In this document: piece after piece, positions 11,949 through 22,500 of the stretch
Layout: each line of letters begins with the position of its first letter
Position numbering within the stretch: the stretch's first letter is position 1
Origin: Cellulomonas fimi
GTDB lineage: Bacteria; Actinomycetota; Actinomycetes; Actinomycetales; Cellulomonadaceae
Direction: 5' to 3'
NCBI RefSeq assembly: GCF_012952065.1
Contig: NZ_JABCJJ010000002.1
Coordinates: forward strand, 62,001-126,000
Length of the DNA: 64,000 bases
Position numbers and translations under genes: made by a program
Notes under the pieces: generated by a model
Told to the model about the DNA's origin: nothing
The model's input: the letters and a program-made list of their open reading frames with translations, nothing else
Databases searched by the model: none

Positions 11949-14216
11949 TCAGCTCGGCGTGCCGGCCGGCACGCGGTGAGCCGGCTCGCTCGGACCCGGG
12001 GCCGACGGTGCGGCGGCCGACGCGTCGTCGTCCTCGCTCATCCCGATCCGCGCGTGCAGCCGGGCGAGCGGTGCCGGGAGCCACCAGCTCGCGCGGCCGA
12101 GCAGCACCATCACGGCCGGCACGAGGAGCGCCCGCACGATCGTCGCGTCCACGACGACCGCGAACGCGAGGCCGAGGCCGATCAGCTGGAGGAACCCGAG
12201 GCTGCTCGTCGTCATGGCGGCGAGCACGACGACCAGCAGCAGCGCCGCGCTCGTGATCGTCCGCCCGGACCGCTCGAGGCCCGTGGCGATCGCCGCGCCG
12301 GGGGTCGCACCGCGCAGGTGCGCCTCGCGGACCCGGCTCAGCAGGAACAGCTCGTAGTCCATCGCGAGCCCGAAGGCGATGAGCCCGATGAGCACGAGGT
12401 TGCTCGGGTCGACGCGGCCGGTCTCGCTGAAGCCGAGCAGGTCGGCGAGGTTGCCCTGGCCGAAGCCCCACACGATCATGCCCATCGTCGCGCCGAGCGA
12501 CAGGACGTTGGCCAGCACCGCCTTGACCGGCAGCACCACCGAGCCGAGCGCGAGGAACAGCAGCAGCATGGTCATGCCGGCCACGAAGCCGAGCGTCCCA
12601 GGCAGCGTCCGCGTGATCGCGTCCGTCGAGTCGAGGTTGACCGCGGCGTCGCCGCCGACGAGCACCTGCTCGGCGCCCGCGGGCACGTCCACGGCCCGCA
12701 CGGCGCGCACGAGGTCGCCGGTCGCCGCGCTGTCGACCACGCCGTCGGTCGTGACGCGCAGGTGCGCGGTCGCCGGGCGCCCGTCGGTTCCGTCGGCCGG
12801 GACGGCGCCCACGAGCCCTGCGCCGGTGGCGCCGGGCAGCGCGGCGAGGGCGTCCGCGAACGCGGCGAGCGCGTCGTCGTCCGTCGCGCCCTGCACGACG
12901 ACGTCGAGGCTCACCTGGGCGGACGCCGGGAACTGGTCGCTCACCCGGTCCGCCGCCTGCCGGGACACCGACGACGCCGGGAGGTCACGGACGTCGGTGA
13001 CGCCGGCACGCAGGTCGAGTGCGGGCAGCGCGACGACCACGAGGAGGGCGGTCGCGGCGACGGCGACGGTCCCGGGGCGGCGCAGGACGGCGTGTGCCCA
13101 CCGAGCCCACCCGCCGGCGGCGGACGCCGGTGGGTTCGGCGCGCGGTGTCGCCGCGGGAGCCGCCCGGCGACGCCGCGCGGGAGGCGGCCGGCGTCGACC
13201 CGTGTCCCGAGCGAGGCGAGGATCGCCGGGAGCAGGGTGAGCGCGAGCACCATGTCGAGCAGCACGACCGCCATGCCGCCCAGCCCCATCGAGCGCAGGA
13301 ACATCTGCGGGAAGAACAGCATCCCCGCGAACGCGATGAGCACGGTCAGGCCCGAGTAGGCGATGGTGCGGCCGGCGGTGGAGACGGTCCGCTCGACCGC
13401 CGCCCCGACGTCGCCGTCGTGGCGGTCGAGCTCCTCCCGGAAGCGGCTGACCATGAACAGCGCGTAGTCGATCGCGAGGCCGAGCCCGAGGATCGTCGTG
13501 ACGTTGAGCGCGAAGGTCGACACGTCGGTCACCAGCGTGAGCAGGCGCAGCAGGCCCATGGCGCCGAGGATCGCGACGAGGCCGATGGTCACCGGCAGGA
13601 GCGCGGCCGTCAGGCTGCGGAAGATCAGCACCAGGAGAACCAGCAGCACCGGCATCGCGAGCAGCTCGGCACGCACGATGTCGCGCTCGGACGTGCGCTC
13701 CATCTCCGTCATGGCCGGGATGGGGCCCGCGAGGTCGGTCTCCCAGGGGTCGGGCGCGACGAGGTCGGCGGCGATGGCGTCGTACGCGGCCGCGCGGGCG
13801 CTCTCGTCCGCCCCCGCGAGCGAGATCACCACCATCGCGGTGCGCCCGTCGGAGCCGACGAGACCGGCGCGCGCCGGCTCGGGGAGCTCGGGGGACCAGG
13901 GGGTCAGGACCTGCGCCACCGCCTCGGCCGGCAGCCCGTCGACCAGCTCGCCGACCTGGGCGGCGAACGCCGGCTCGGTCGCCTCGAGGTCGGCGTTGCG
14001 CCAGAGCACGACGACGTCGGCGTCGCCCCGGCCGAATCCGTCCTCCAGCGCCTGGGCCGCCCGGGCGGACTCCGAGGACGGGTCCTCGAAGCCGCCACCC
14101 TTGACAGCGTCCGCCACGGCCGGGCCGAACGCGCCCGCGACGGCCGTGAGCAGGACGGCCGCCGCGAGGACCCATCGCCGGCGCAGGTGGAGGAACCGGC
14201 CGAGTCGACTGAACAT
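11949..14216 (-). CDS. MMPL-family RND transporter
   Basis: This 755-residue membrane protein has the two-fold repeat of actinobacterial MMPL exporters. Each half has one N-terminal transmembrane helix, a large extracytoplasmic loop (about 45-185 and 405-540) and a bundle of further helices. The proton-relay segments are GLAIDYALFMVSRFRE in the first half and GLAMDYELFLLSRVREAH in the second, with the conserved intramembrane Asp-Tyr pairs. It likely exports a lipid or hydrophobic compound. The ATG at 14216 has GGAG seven bases upstream; a GTG at 14219 is an equally in-frame alternative. It is transcribed divergently from a TetR-type gene (14362), which is the likely repressor. The C-terminus is a short Ala/Pro-rich tail. 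Confidence 0.92.
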   Translation of the reverse strand: MFSRLGRFLHLRRRWVLAAAVLLTAVAGAFGPAVADAVKGGGFEDPSSESARAAQALEDGFGRGDADVVVLWRNADLEATEPAFAAQVGELVDGLPAEAVAQVLTPWSPELPEPARAGLVGSDGRTAMVVISLAGADESARAAAYDAIAADLVAPDPWETDLAGPIPAMTEMERTSERDIVRAELLAMPVLLVLLVLIFRSLTAALLPVTIGLVAILGAMGLLRLLTLVTDVSTFALNVTTILGLGLAIDYALFMVSRFREELDRHDGDVGAAVERTVSTAGRTIAYSGLTVLIAFAGMLFFPQMFLRSMGLGGMAVVLLDMVLALTLLPAILASLGTRVDAGRLPRGVAGRLPRRHRAPNPPASAAGGWARWAHAVLRRPGTVAVAATALLVVVALPALDLRAGVTDVRDLPASSVSRQAADRVSDQFPASAQVSLDVVVQGATDDDALAAFADALAALPGATGAGLVGAVPADGTDGRPATAHLRVTTDGVVDSAATGDLVRAVRAVDVPAGAEQVLVGGDAAVNLDSTDAITRTLPGTLGFVAGMTMLLLFLALGSVVLPVKAVLANVLSLGATMGMIVWGFGQGNLADLLGFSETGRVDPSNLVLIGLIAFGLAMDYELFLLSRVREAHLRGATPGAAIATGLERSGRTITSAALLLVVVLAAMTTSSLGFLQLIGLGLAFAVVVDATIVRALLVPAVMVLLGRASWWLPAPLARLHARIGMSEDDDASAAAPSAPGPSEPAHRVPAGTPS

Positions 14217-14256
14217 CACAGGTCTCCGTCACGTAGTGTGTGAGTGGCGATCACGC

Positions 14257-14288
14257 CAGTGAACGCTGTTTGCTAACACCGTGTACTG
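14257..14288. promoter_or_regulatory. Possible TetR operator in the MMPL/TetR divergent promoter
   Basis: CAGTGAAC (14257-14264) and GTGTACTG (14281-14288) are inverted half-sites matching at six of eight positions. They flank an AT-rich core containing TGTTTGCTAACA. The pair lies between two divergent start codons, the standard place for a TetR autorepressor site. This is inference from position and partial symmetry. Confidence 0.35.
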
Positions 14289-14361
14289 AAGCATGCGCCG
14301 TTTATTCGCGTCAAGGGGCGCCGGCGATCCCGGCCCCGCGGCGCGGTCAGGAGGAGCACCC

Positions 14362-15087
14362 ATGTCCGCGACCACGGAGTCCCGCCGGGACCGGCAGCGC
14401 ACCGCCACGGAGGCGGAGATCAAGGCGGCCGCGCGCGCGCAGCTCGTCGAGACCGGAGCCCAGGGCGTGTCGCTGCGCGGCATCGCACGGCAGATGGGCA
14501 TGACCGCTCCGGCGCTGTACCGGTACTACTCCGGCCTCGACAACCTGCTCGAGGCGATGTGCGAGGACTGCTTCGCGGAGGTGACGCACGAGGTCGCGAC
14601 GCAGAGCGCAGCGTCGGGGGACGACCTGGGTGCGCGCCTCCACCTCGCCGTCCGGGCGTTCCGGCGATGGGCCGTCGCCCACCCGGCCGAGTTCGGCCTC
14701 ATGTTCCGTGACCGCGAGGAGCCGAAGGGCCTCGAGAGCTGCTGCGAGCACTCACGCCGCTTCGCGGAGCAGTTCCTCGGGCTGTTCGTGCGGATCTGGG
14801 CCGAGCAGCCGTTCGAGCTGCCCGACGAGCCCGTCGCGCCCGAGGCCGCGTGCGCGCAGCTGCGCGAGTACGCGGCGAGCCACGGGGTCGAGCTCCCCAT
14901 GGCGGCCCTGTGGGTGTTCGCGAGCTCGTGGGTGCGGCTCTTCGGCGTGATCTGCATGGAGGTGTTCGGGCAGCTGGCCTTCATGTTCCGCGACGTCGAG
15001 CCGTACTTCGAGGCCGAGCTCCGGTCCGTGGTGCGGGCGATGGGCATCGAGTACGTCGCTCCCGACACCGCATCGGCGCTCGGGTGA
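14362..15087 (+). CDS. TetR-family transcriptional regulator
   Basis: The 241-residue product has an N-terminal helix-turn-helix (about 15-60; VSLRGIARQMGMTAPALYRYYSGLDNLLEAM), the classic TetR signature. An alpha-helical ligand domain with the TetR_C actinobacterial pattern (FRRWAVAHPAEFGLMFRD) follows. The ATG at 14362 follows an AGGAGG-like site at about 14350. It is divergent from the MMPL exporter and is most simply its local repressor, derepressed when the exported compound binds. The ligand is unknown. Confidence 0.9.
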   Translation: MSATTESRRDRQRTATEAEIKAAARAQLVETGAQGVSLRGIARQMGMTAPALYRYYSGLDNLLEAMCEDCFAEVTHEVATQSAASGDDLGARLHLAVRAFRRWAVAHPAEFGLMFRDREEPKGLESCCEHSRRFAEQFLGLFVRIWAEQPFELPDEPVAPEAACAQLREYAASHGVELPMAALWVFASSWVRLFGVICMEVFGQLAFMFRDVEPYFEAELRSVVRAMGIEYVAPDTASALG

Positions 15088-15151
15088 ACGGCCGTCTCGG
15101 CTGCGGAGCGGCGGTCGCGGGGGGCCCGCGCCGGGTGTCACGATGGGCCGC

Positions 15152-15655
15152 ATGAGCGCTGACGTCTCGATCCGCCCGGTGTCCCTCGACGACGCCGGTG
15201 AGCTGCTGACGCTGCGCCGCGCCGCGTTCGTCACCGAGGCGCAGGTGTACGGCGACCCGAGCATCCCGCCGCTCACCCAGACGCTGAGCCAGCTCCGGGC
15301 CGACCTCGTCGCCGAGGGCGTGATCACGCTCGGCGCCTGGTCGGGGCACCGCCTGGTCGGCTCGATCCGTGTGCTGCTCGAGGGGACGAAGGCCACGCTC
15401 GGTCGCCTCGCCGTCGCGCCGGACCTGCAAGGCCGCGGCATCGGCACGCAGCTGCTCTTCGCCGTGCTGCCGCACCTGCCCGAGGGCACGGAGGAGATCT
15501 GGGTCTTCACCGGTCAGGACTCGGTCCAGAACCTCGCGATGTATGCCAAGCACGGCTACGAGCACCAGTACGACCGCACGGCGGGCGACCTGACGTACGC
15601 CTACCTGCGCCGGATCCTCGGCGACCACGAGGTCGGCGACAACGCGAAGGCCTGA
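15152..15655 (+). CDS. GNAT-family N-acetyltransferase
   Basis: The 167-residue protein is a single acetyltransferase domain. The acetyl-CoA-binding motif A is visible as LGRLAVAPDLQGRGIGTQLL, and the C-terminal motif B as AMYAKHGYEHQYDRT. The substrate cannot be told from sequence. ATG 15152 gives MSADVSIRP, the usual GNAT opening, and has CACGAT seven bases upstream; an in-frame ATG at 15143 adds three residues. It converges on the aminotransferase gene, with seven bases between the stop codons. Confidence 0.85.
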   Translation: MSADVSIRPVSLDDAGELLTLRRAAFVTEAQVYGDPSIPPLTQTLSQLRADLVAEGVITLGAWSGHRLVGSIRVLLEGTKATLGRLAVAPDLQGRGIGTQLLFAVLPHLPEGTEEIWVFTGQDSVQNLAMYAKHGYEHQYDRTAGDLTYAYLRRILGDHEVGDNAKA

Positions 15656-15662
15656 CGACGCC

Positions 15663-16874
15663 TCAACGCGCGTCGACCGCGCGGGCCATCCTGTCCACGA
15701 TCTCGTCGAGCACCGGGCGCGGGGTCGCGAGGGTCAACCGCACGAAGCCCTCTCCCGCTCGCCCGCACGCCGAGCCGTCCGTGAGTGCGACCCCGGCGTG
15801 CTCGAGGAAGAAGTCCGCCGGGCGCTCGCCCAGGGCGAGCCCCCGGCAGTCCAGCCACGCGAGGTACGTCCCCTCGGGCGGCACGTACCCGACGCCTGGC
15901 AGGCGGGTGCGCAGCGCGTCGGCGAGATGGCGCCGGTTCCTGTCGACGTGCTCGACGACGTCGGCGAGCCAGGGGTCGCCCGCGGTGTACGCCGCGATGT
16001 TCGCGACCACGCCCAAGGTCGAGGCCCCGTGCTCGGCGAGCTGCCCGACGCGCTCCCAGTGCTCGGCGTCGGCGTCGTTCGAGAGCACGAGCTGCGCGCA
16101 CTTGAGGCCGGGCAGGTTCCACGCCTTCGACGCCGAGGTCGCCGTGACGGTGTGCGCGGCGGTCGCGGGGGAGAGCGCGGCGTACGGGGTGTGGCGGTGA
16201 CCGGGCATGACGAGCGGCGCGTGGATCTCGTCCGAGAAGACCCGGCCCCCGTGCCGCTCGACCACCTCGGCGACCGCGGCGAGCTCGGTCGGCTCGAGGA
16301 CGCGGCCGATCGGGTTGTGCGGGTTGCACAGCACGAGCAGGTGGCCGCCTGCGCGGAAGGCGGCGTCGAGGGCGTCGAGGTCGTACGTGTACCGCCCGTC
16401 GTCGAGCGCCATCGGCACCTGGATCAGCTCGCGCCCGAGCGCCGCGGGCAGCGTGAGGAACGGCATGTAGGCCGGCGTCGGCAGGATCACGGGGCTGCCC
16501 GGCCGCGAGAAGTGGGTGACGGCCGCCTCGAGTCCCGCGAGCACGTCGCTGAGCGGGCGGACCCGCTCGGGCAGCACGGTCCGGTTGTGGTGCACGGTCG
16601 ACCAGTCGGCGTAGGCGCGGGCCATGTCGGCGGCGAGAGCGGGCGGCAGGTAGCCGACCAGCCCCTGGTCCACCGCACGGTGCAGCGCCTGCGCGACCAC
16701 GGGGGCGGTGCCGAAGTCCATCTCCGCGATGAAGGCCCCGAGCGCGTCGGGGAAGAGCGTCCACTTGAGGCTGCCCTGGCGACGAAGGTCGTCGACGGTG
16801 AGGGCGTCGAAGGCGCACGGGCCGGCGGTGCGGCCGGTCCGACCCGCCGGGCCTGGCGAGCGGGACGACGTCAT
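15663..16874 (-). CDS. MalY/PatB-type PLP-dependent aminotransferase / C-S lyase
   Basis: The 403-residue product is a fold-type I PLP enzyme. FIAEMDFGTAP near the N-terminus is diagnostic of the MalY/PatB (cystathionine beta-lyase-like) branch. VLCNPHNPIGRV and VFSDEIHAPLVMPG hold the cofactor-contacting Asn and Asp, and TATSASKAWNLPGLKCA holds the Schiff-base lysine. Likely reactions are beta-elimination from cystathionine or other cysteine S-conjugates, or transamination; which one cannot be decided. GGAGGAG lies six bases before the ATG at 16874. It is divergent from the riboswitch-controlled glyA operon. Confidence 0.9.
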   Translation of the reverse strand: MTSSRSPGPAGRTGRTAGPCAFDALTVDDLRRQGSLKWTLFPDALGAFIAEMDFGTAPVVAQALHRAVDQGLVGYLPPALAADMARAYADWSTVHHNRTVLPERVRPLSDVLAGLEAAVTHFSRPGSPVILPTPAYMPFLTLPAALGRELIQVPMALDDGRYTYDLDALDAAFRAGGHLLVLCNPHNPIGRVLEPTELAAVAEVVERHGGRVFSDEIHAPLVMPGHRHTPYAALSPATAAHTVTATSASKAWNLPGLKCAQLVLSNDADAEHWERVGQLAEHGASTLGVVANIAAYTAGDPWLADVVEHVDRNRRHLADALRTRLPGVGYVPPEGTYLAWLDCRGLALGERPADFFLEHAGVALTDGSACGRAGEGFVRLTLATPRPVLDEIVDRMARAVDAR

Positions 16875-16936
16875 GCGAGGCTCCTCCCGGACGTCACCGA
16901 CTGCCTCGACGGCCACCGGCGGTTGCTACGCTGTGC

Positions 16937-17014
16937 GCGTCGCGACTGGCGCAACGCAGGTGGGTCACCACCGGGGAGCGACGCAGCAGCAGACTACGGG
17001 TCGTACGCCTGGGC
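16937..17014 (+). promoter_or_regulatory. ZTP (pfl motif) riboswitch
   Basis: The leader of glyA matches the ZTP riboswitch class closely. P1 is formed by GCGTCGC (16937-16943) and GCGACGC (16978-16984). Between them are CGACTGGCG and a GGTGG-loop-CCACC hairpin followed by CCGGGGAGCG. After a short linker comes the invariant second domain ending CGCCTGGGC (17006-17014). The class binds ZMP/ZTP, which accumulates when 10-formyl-THF is short, and turns on folate and purine genes. That fits the downstream glyA-folD pair exactly. The expression platform (17015-17100) contains GGGCC/GGCCC segments that could form a terminator or mask the ribosome site. Confidence 0.9.
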
Positions 17015-17103
17015 CCCGGGTCACCACACCCATGGTCACCACCACCATCGCGGGCCCGGACCGCACGGGACCTGCTCGACACTGCTGACGCGCGAGGAGA
17101 ACC

Positions 17104-18390
17104 ATGAGCTCCCAGAACGACCACGTCATGAACCAGGCCCTGGCCGACGTCGACCCCGAGATCGCCGCGGTGCTCGAGGGCGAGCTGGACCGCCAGCGCG
17201 ACACCCTCGAGATGATCGCGAGCGAGAACTTCGTCCCGCGCGCCGTGCTCCAGGCGCAGGGCTCCGTGCTCACGAACAAGTACGCCGAGGGGTACCCGGG
17301 CAAGCGCTACTACGGCGGTTGCGAGCAGGTCGACATCGCGGAGACCCTCGCGATCGCGCGCGCCAAGGAGCTGTTCGGCGCGGAGCACGCGAACGTCCAG
17401 CCGCACTCGGGCGCGACGGCGAACGCGGCCGTGCTGCACGCGCTCATCAACGCGGGCGACAAGATCATGGGCCTGTCGCTGGCCCACGGCGGGCACCTGA
17501 CGCACGGCATGAAGATCAACTTCTCGGGCAAGCTCTACGAGGTCGCGGCGTACGAGGTCGACCCCGAGACCTTCCGCGTCGACATGGACAGGGTCCGCGA
17601 GAAGGCGCTCGCGGAGCGCCCCGACGTCATCATCGGCGGCTGGTCCGCCTACCCGCGGCACCTCGACTTCGAGGCGTTCCGCTCGATCGCCGACGAGGTG
17701 GGCGCCAAGCTCTGGGTCGACATGGCGCACTTCGCGGGGCTCGTCGCCGCGGGCCTGCACCCGAGCCCGGTGCCGCACTCCGACGTCGTCTCGTCGACCG
17801 TGCACAAGACGCTCGGCGGGCCGCGGTCGGGCTTCATCCTGTCGCGCGAGGAGCTGGCGAAGAAGATCGACTCCGCCGTGTTCCCGGGCCAGCAGGGCGG
17901 CCCGCTCATGCACGTCATCGCGGCCAAGGCGGTCTCGTTCAAGATCGCGGCGGGCGAGGAGTTCCGGGCGCGCCAGCAGCGCACGGTCGACGGCGCGCGG
18001 ATCATCGCGGACCGGCTCTCGGCACCCGACGTCGCCGGGGCCGGGGTCTCGGTGCTGACGGGCGGCACCGACGTGCACCTCGTGCTCGTCGACCTGCGCG
18101 CCTCCGCTCTCGACGGCCAGCAGGCGGAGGACCTCCTGCACGACGCCGGCATCACCGTGAACCGCAACGCCGTCCCGTTCGACCCGCGCCCCCCGCGCGT
18201 CACGTCGGGCCTGCGCATCGGCACGCCCGCGCTCGCGACCCGCGGGTTCGGCGACGCCGAGTTCACCGAGGTCGCCGACATCATCGCGACGGCACTGGTC
18301 GCCGGGCAGGGCGCCGACCTCGAGCAGCTGCGCGGGCGCGTGGCGAAGCTGGCCGGTGACTTCCCGCTCTACCCGGGCCTGCAGCAGTGA
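17104..18390 (+). CDS. glyA: Serine hydroxymethyltransferase
   Basis: The 428-residue PLP enzyme converts serine and THF to glycine and 5,10-methylene-THF. Family motifs are present: [17 protein letters not shown] at the N-terminus, [15 protein letters not shown], the catalytic lysine in [17 protein letters not shown] and [14 protein letters not shown]. Length is typical. GAGGAGA at 17093-17099 precedes the ATG. It is the first gene after a ZTP riboswitch and overlaps folD by four bases (GTGA), so the two are translationally coupled. Confidence 0.97.
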   Translation: MSSQNDHVMNQALADVDPEIAAVLEGELDRQRDTLEMIASENFVPRAVLQAQGSVLTNKYAEGYPGKRYYGGCEQVDIAETLAIARAKELFGAEHANVQPHSGATANAAVLHALINAGDKIMGLSLAHGGHLTHGMKINFSGKLYEVAAYEVDPETFRVDMDRVREKALAERPDVIIGGWSAYPRHLDFEAFRSIADEVGAKLWVDMAHFAGLVAAGLHPSPVPHSDVVSSTVHKTLGGPRSGFILSREELAKKIDSAVFPGQQGGPLMHVIAAKAVSFKIAAGEEFRARQQRTVDGARIIADRLSAPDVAGAGVSVLTGGTDVHLVLVDLRASALDGQQAEDLLHDAGITVNRNAVPFDPRPPRVTSGLRIGTPALATRGFGDAEFTEVADIIATALVAGQGADLEQLRGRVAKLAGDFPLYPGLQQ

Positions 18391-19349
18391 CCGGACCGAG
18401 AGCCGGCTCGGAGGACGCCGCCGGGGCGGACGCCGCCGGGGCCGACGCCGCCGGGTCGGGCCCGGCGCGACGCGCCCAGGTGCTCGACGGCACGGCGACC
18501 GCACGAGCGATCAAGTCCGAGCTCGCCGAGCGCGTCGCCGCGCTCGCGGCCCGCGGGGTCGTGCCGGGGCTCGGCACGGTCCTCGTCGGTGACGACCCCG
18601 GCAGCCGCGCGTACGTCGGCGGCAAGCACAAGGACTGCGCCGAGGTCGGCATCGCCTCGATCCGCGCGGACCTGCCCGCCACGGCGACCCAGGCCGAGAT
18701 CGAGGTTGCGGTCGACCGGCTCAACCACGACCCCGCATGCACCGGCTACATCGTGCAGCTGCCGCTGCCGAAGGGGATCGACACGAACCGCGTGCTCGAG
18801 CTCGTGGATCCCGCCAAGGACGCCGACGGCCTGCACCCGACCAACCTCGGCCGCCTGGTCCTGCGGGTCGACGGCCCGATCGACTCGCCGCTGCCGTGCA
18901 CGCCGCGCGGGATCATCGAGCTGGTCGAGCGGCACGGGATCGACCTGGCAGGGACCCACGTCGTCGTCGTCGGGCGCGGGACGACAGTGGGGCGGAGCAT
19001 CGGCCTGCTCCTCACGCGCCGCGAGCTCAACGCGACGGTCACGCTGACGCACACCGGCACGCGGGAGCTCGCCGCGCACACCCGCGAGGCGGACGTGATC
19101 GTGGCCGCGGCCGGTGTCCCGGGGATCATCCGACCCGAGCACGTGCGGCCGGGCGCGATCGTGCTCGACGTCGGGGTGACCCGGGTGGTCGACGACGAGA
19201 CCGGGAGGACACGTCTCGCCGGGGACGTGCACCCGGGCGTCGCGGAGGTCGCGGGCTGGCTGTCGCCGAACCCCGGCGGGGTCGGGCCGATGACGCGGGC
19301 GATGCTGCTCGCGAACGTCGTCGAGGCGGCCGAGCGCGCGCAGGTCTGA
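18387..19349 (+). CDS. folD: Bifunctional methylene-THF dehydrogenase / methenyl-THF cyclohydrolase
   Basis: The 320-residue protein catalyses the NADP-dependent oxidation of 5,10-methylene-THF and hydrolysis to 10-formyl-THF, the step after GlyA. Motifs include [17 protein letters not shown] with the downstream [10 protein letters not shown] (catalytic Lys region), [20 protein letters not shown] and the Rossmann [15 protein letters not shown]. The GTG at 18387 overlaps the glyA stop. It gives an extra N-terminus of about 30 residues with three near-identical DAAGA-type repeats not seen in ordinary FolD; an internal GTG at 18480 would give the canonical start. Coupling to glyA favours 18387. 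Confidence 0.95.
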   Translation: MTGPRAGSEDAAGADAAGADAAGSGPARRAQVLDGTATARAIKSELAERVAALAARGVVPGLGTVLVGDDPGSRAYVGGKHKDCAEVGIASIRADLPATATQAEIEVAVDRLNHDPACTGYIVQLPLPKGIDTNRVLELVDPAKDADGLHPTNLGRLVLRVDGPIDSPLPCTPRGIIELVERHGIDLAGTHVVVVGRGTTVGRSIGLLLTRRELNATVTLTHTGTRELAAHTREADVIVAAAGVPGIIRPEHVRPGAIVLDVGVTRVVDDETGRTRLAGDVHPGVAEVAGWLSPNPGGVGPMTRAMLLANVVEAAERAQV

Positions 19350-19409
19350 CGCTCGCCGGCGTTCCCCGCTGCGCCGCGGGCATCACCCGTTCGAGCGATC
19401 GGTCGACGA

Positions 19410-19464
19410 ATTCACCCGGTGTTCACCCGCGTGGCTCATCGGTGTCGGGGGGTTCGGGTAGACA
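19410..19464 (+). promoter_or_regulatory. PHO-box-like direct repeats and -10 element upstream of the nuclease/nucleotidase gene
   Basis: Two adjacent 11-bp units, ATTCACCCGGT (19410-19420) and GTTCACCCGCG (19421-19431), match the GTTCACC-type direct-repeat unit bound by PhoP in streptomycetes. TAGACA (19459-19464) lies 27 bp downstream and could be the -10, which would put the repeats in activator position. The downstream product would release phosphate from extracellular DNA and nucleotides, supporting phosphate-starvation control. Confidence 0.6.
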
Positions 19465-19580
19465 TGCCCCGTTCCAGGGGTTGACCGCGACGTGAGACAG
19501 GCATGAAGTTGTCACTCTCGGACGTACCGGCCACATCGACACGCGGCGGACATCTCTCGTCGCGGACACGGGAGCGACGC

Positions 19581-22500
19581 ATGCACGGAGTGACGGGTCT
19601 GGCACAGAGGGCAGGCGCCGTCACGGCGGCTGCCCTCACTGCTGTCGCGGTGGGCTTCGCGGGGGTGGGACCGGCAGGGGCGGCACCGTCGCCCACGAGC
19701 CAGGTGATCATCAACGAGGTCTACGGCGGCGGAGGGAATTCCGGCGCCACGTTCAGGAACGACTTCATCGAGCTGTACAACACCGGTGACACGGCGGTCG
19801 ACGTGTCCGGGTGGACCGTGCAGTACGCGTCCGCGGCGGGGACCTCCTGGACGACGACGCCCCTCACCGGCTCGATCGCTGCCGGTGACCACTACCTGGT
19901 GCAGCAGGCGGCCGGCACGGGCGGGTCCGAGGACCTTCCGGCGCCCGACGTCGTCGGCTCCCTCGCGATGGGCGGCACGGCCGGGAAGGTCGCGCTCGTC
20001 TCGAGCGGCGCCCGGCTCGCCGGCTGCGGCGTCGACTGCTCCGCCGACGCGTCCGTGGTCGACTTCGTCGGCTACGGAACGGCCAACGACTACGCCGGCG
20101 CGGGGCCGGCGGTCGGGGCGTCGAACACTGCCTCGGTCGCGCGCACAGGCTTCGTCAACACCGCCGACAACGCGGCCGACTTCACCGCGGGCACGCCGAC
20201 GCCGGGCGCCGAGCCCGAGCAGCCAGGTGATCCGACGCCGCTCACCATCGCCGAGATCCAGGGCACGGGCGCGGTGAGCCCGGTCGTCGACACCCCCGTC
20301 ATCACCGAGGGCGTCGTCACCGCGGCCTACCCGACCGGCGGCTTCTTCGGCTTCGTCATCCAGACCCCGGGCACGGGCGGCGAGACGGACCTGTCGACGC
20401 GCACCGGCTCCGACGCCCTGTTCGTCTACCAGCAGAGGGGCGGCGCCCCCACGGTCGCGATCGGCGACCGCGTCCGCGTGACCGGCACGGTCGCGGAGTT
20501 CAACGGGCTCACGCAGGTCGTCGTCCCCGACGCGACCGGCTACGAGGTCCTGAGCGACCAGGCCGAGCCGGTGGATCCGGTCTCCGTCCCGTGGCCGACC
20601 ACGGACGCGGACCGCGAGAAGCTCGAGTCGATGCTGTTCGCGCCGGTCGGTACCTACACCGTCACCAACACGTTCGCCACGCACCAGTTCGGTGAGGTCG
20701 GCCTCGCGTTCGGGGACACCCCGCTGATCCAGCCGACCGAGGTCGCGGACCCGCAGGACGCGGCCGCCGTCGCCGCCGTCGCCGCCGACAACGCGGCTCG
20801 CCGCGTGACCCTCGACGACGGCGCCTCGACCAACTTCACGAGCTCGGGCGGCGGCCAGACGCCGCCGTACGTCTCCCTCACGAACCCGGTCCGCGTCGGT
20901 GCGCCGGCGACGTTCACCACGCCGCTCATCGTCGACTACCGGAACAACGTCTGGAAGCTCAGCCCGACCTCACAGGTCACGCCCGGCAACGAGACCGTGA
21001 CCTTCAAGAACACCCGGACCCCGGCGCCCGACGCCGAGGCGCTCGGCGCGGCCGACCTCACGGTCGCCGCGTTCAACGTCCTCAACTACTTCACGACGCT
21101 CGGCGTCGACGTCCCGGGCTGCGTCCCGTTCGTGGACCGTGAGGGCAACGGGACCACGGTCGACGAGTGCGAGACCGAGAACGGCCCGCGCGGTGCGTGG
21201 GACGCGGCTCAGCTCGAGCGTCAGGAGGCCAAGATCGTCGCGGCGATCAACGCCCTGGACGCCGACGTCGTCGGGCTCATGGAGATCGAGAACTCGGCGG
21301 TGGTCGACGGCGCCGACGCGGCCGACGAGGCGCTCGCCACGCTGGTCGACGCGCTCAACGCCGCGGCCGGCTCCGAGACGTGGGCCTACGTGCCCTCGTC
21401 GACCGAGCTGCCCGACCCGTCGGAGCAGGACGTCATCACCAACGCGATCATCTACCAGCCGGCCGCGGTCGAGCGGGTCGGCGACCCCCGCGCGCTCGGC
21501 GAGCTGAGCGGGACCGGTGAGCCGTTCGTCAACGCCCGCGAGCCGATCGGCCAGGCGTTCGCCCCTGCCGACGGCGGCGAGCCGTTCTTCGTCGCCGTGA
21601 ACCACCTCAAGTCCAAGGGCTCGCCGGGCCCGCTCCCGGGTGACACCGACCAGGGCGACGGCCAGGGCAACGCCAACGCGTCGCGCGTCGCGCAGGCCAC
21701 CGCTCTGCGCGACTGGGTCCCCACCGTGCTCGACGACTACAGCGAGCCGATCACGGACGTGGCGCTCGTGGGCGACTTCAACTCCTACACGCAGGAGGAC
21801 CCGCTCCAGGTGCTCTACGACGCGGGGTACACCGACGCCGCCACGGCGCTCGGGGTCCCGGGTGAGTACTCGTACAGCTTCCAGGGGATGTCGGGTTCGC
21901 TCGACCACGTGCTGCTCAACGAGGGCTTCCTCGCCCGCTCGACGGGCGCGGACATCTGGGAGATCAACGGCGGCGAGGCGCTCGGGCTCGAGTACAGCCG
22001 GTACAACGCGACGGGCACGATCTTCTACGCGCCCGACCCGTACCGGTCGTCCGACCACGACCCGGTGGTCGTCGGTCTCGCGGCGAACGACACGGTGGCG
22101 ATCAACCTGCTCAACATCAACGACTTCCACGGCCGGATCGACGCCAACACGGTGAAGTTCGCCGGGACGGTCGAGCAGCTGCGCGCCGAGGGTGGCGAGC
22201 TCAGCACGCTGCTCCTCGGGGCCGGGGACCTGATCGGCGCCTCGACGTTCGCCTCCGCGATCGCGGCGGACCAGCCCACGATCGACGTGCTCAACGCGCT
22301 CGACCTCGACGCCTCCGCGGTCGGCAACCACGAGTTCGATGCCGGCCTCGCGGACCTGACGGACCGCGTGATCGCGGACGGCACGAACGCGGAGTGGGCG
22401 TACCTCGGGGCGAACGTGTACGCGGCGGGGACCACCGACCCCGTGCTCCCGGAGTACGCGCTGTTCGACATCGACGGCGTGACCGTCGGGGTCATCGGGG

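Noticed and set aside
11976-14243. A 755-codon plus-strand frame opposite the MMPL gene
   Set aside because: Arg/His/Glu-rich low-complexity translation with no motifs; the MMPL frame explains the region.
17021-17060. CACCACCACCAT stretch in the glyA leader considered as a histidine-rich leader peptide or attenuator
   Set aside because: No start codon with ribosome site in the needed frame and no T-tailed terminator; the ZTP riboswitch already explains the leader.
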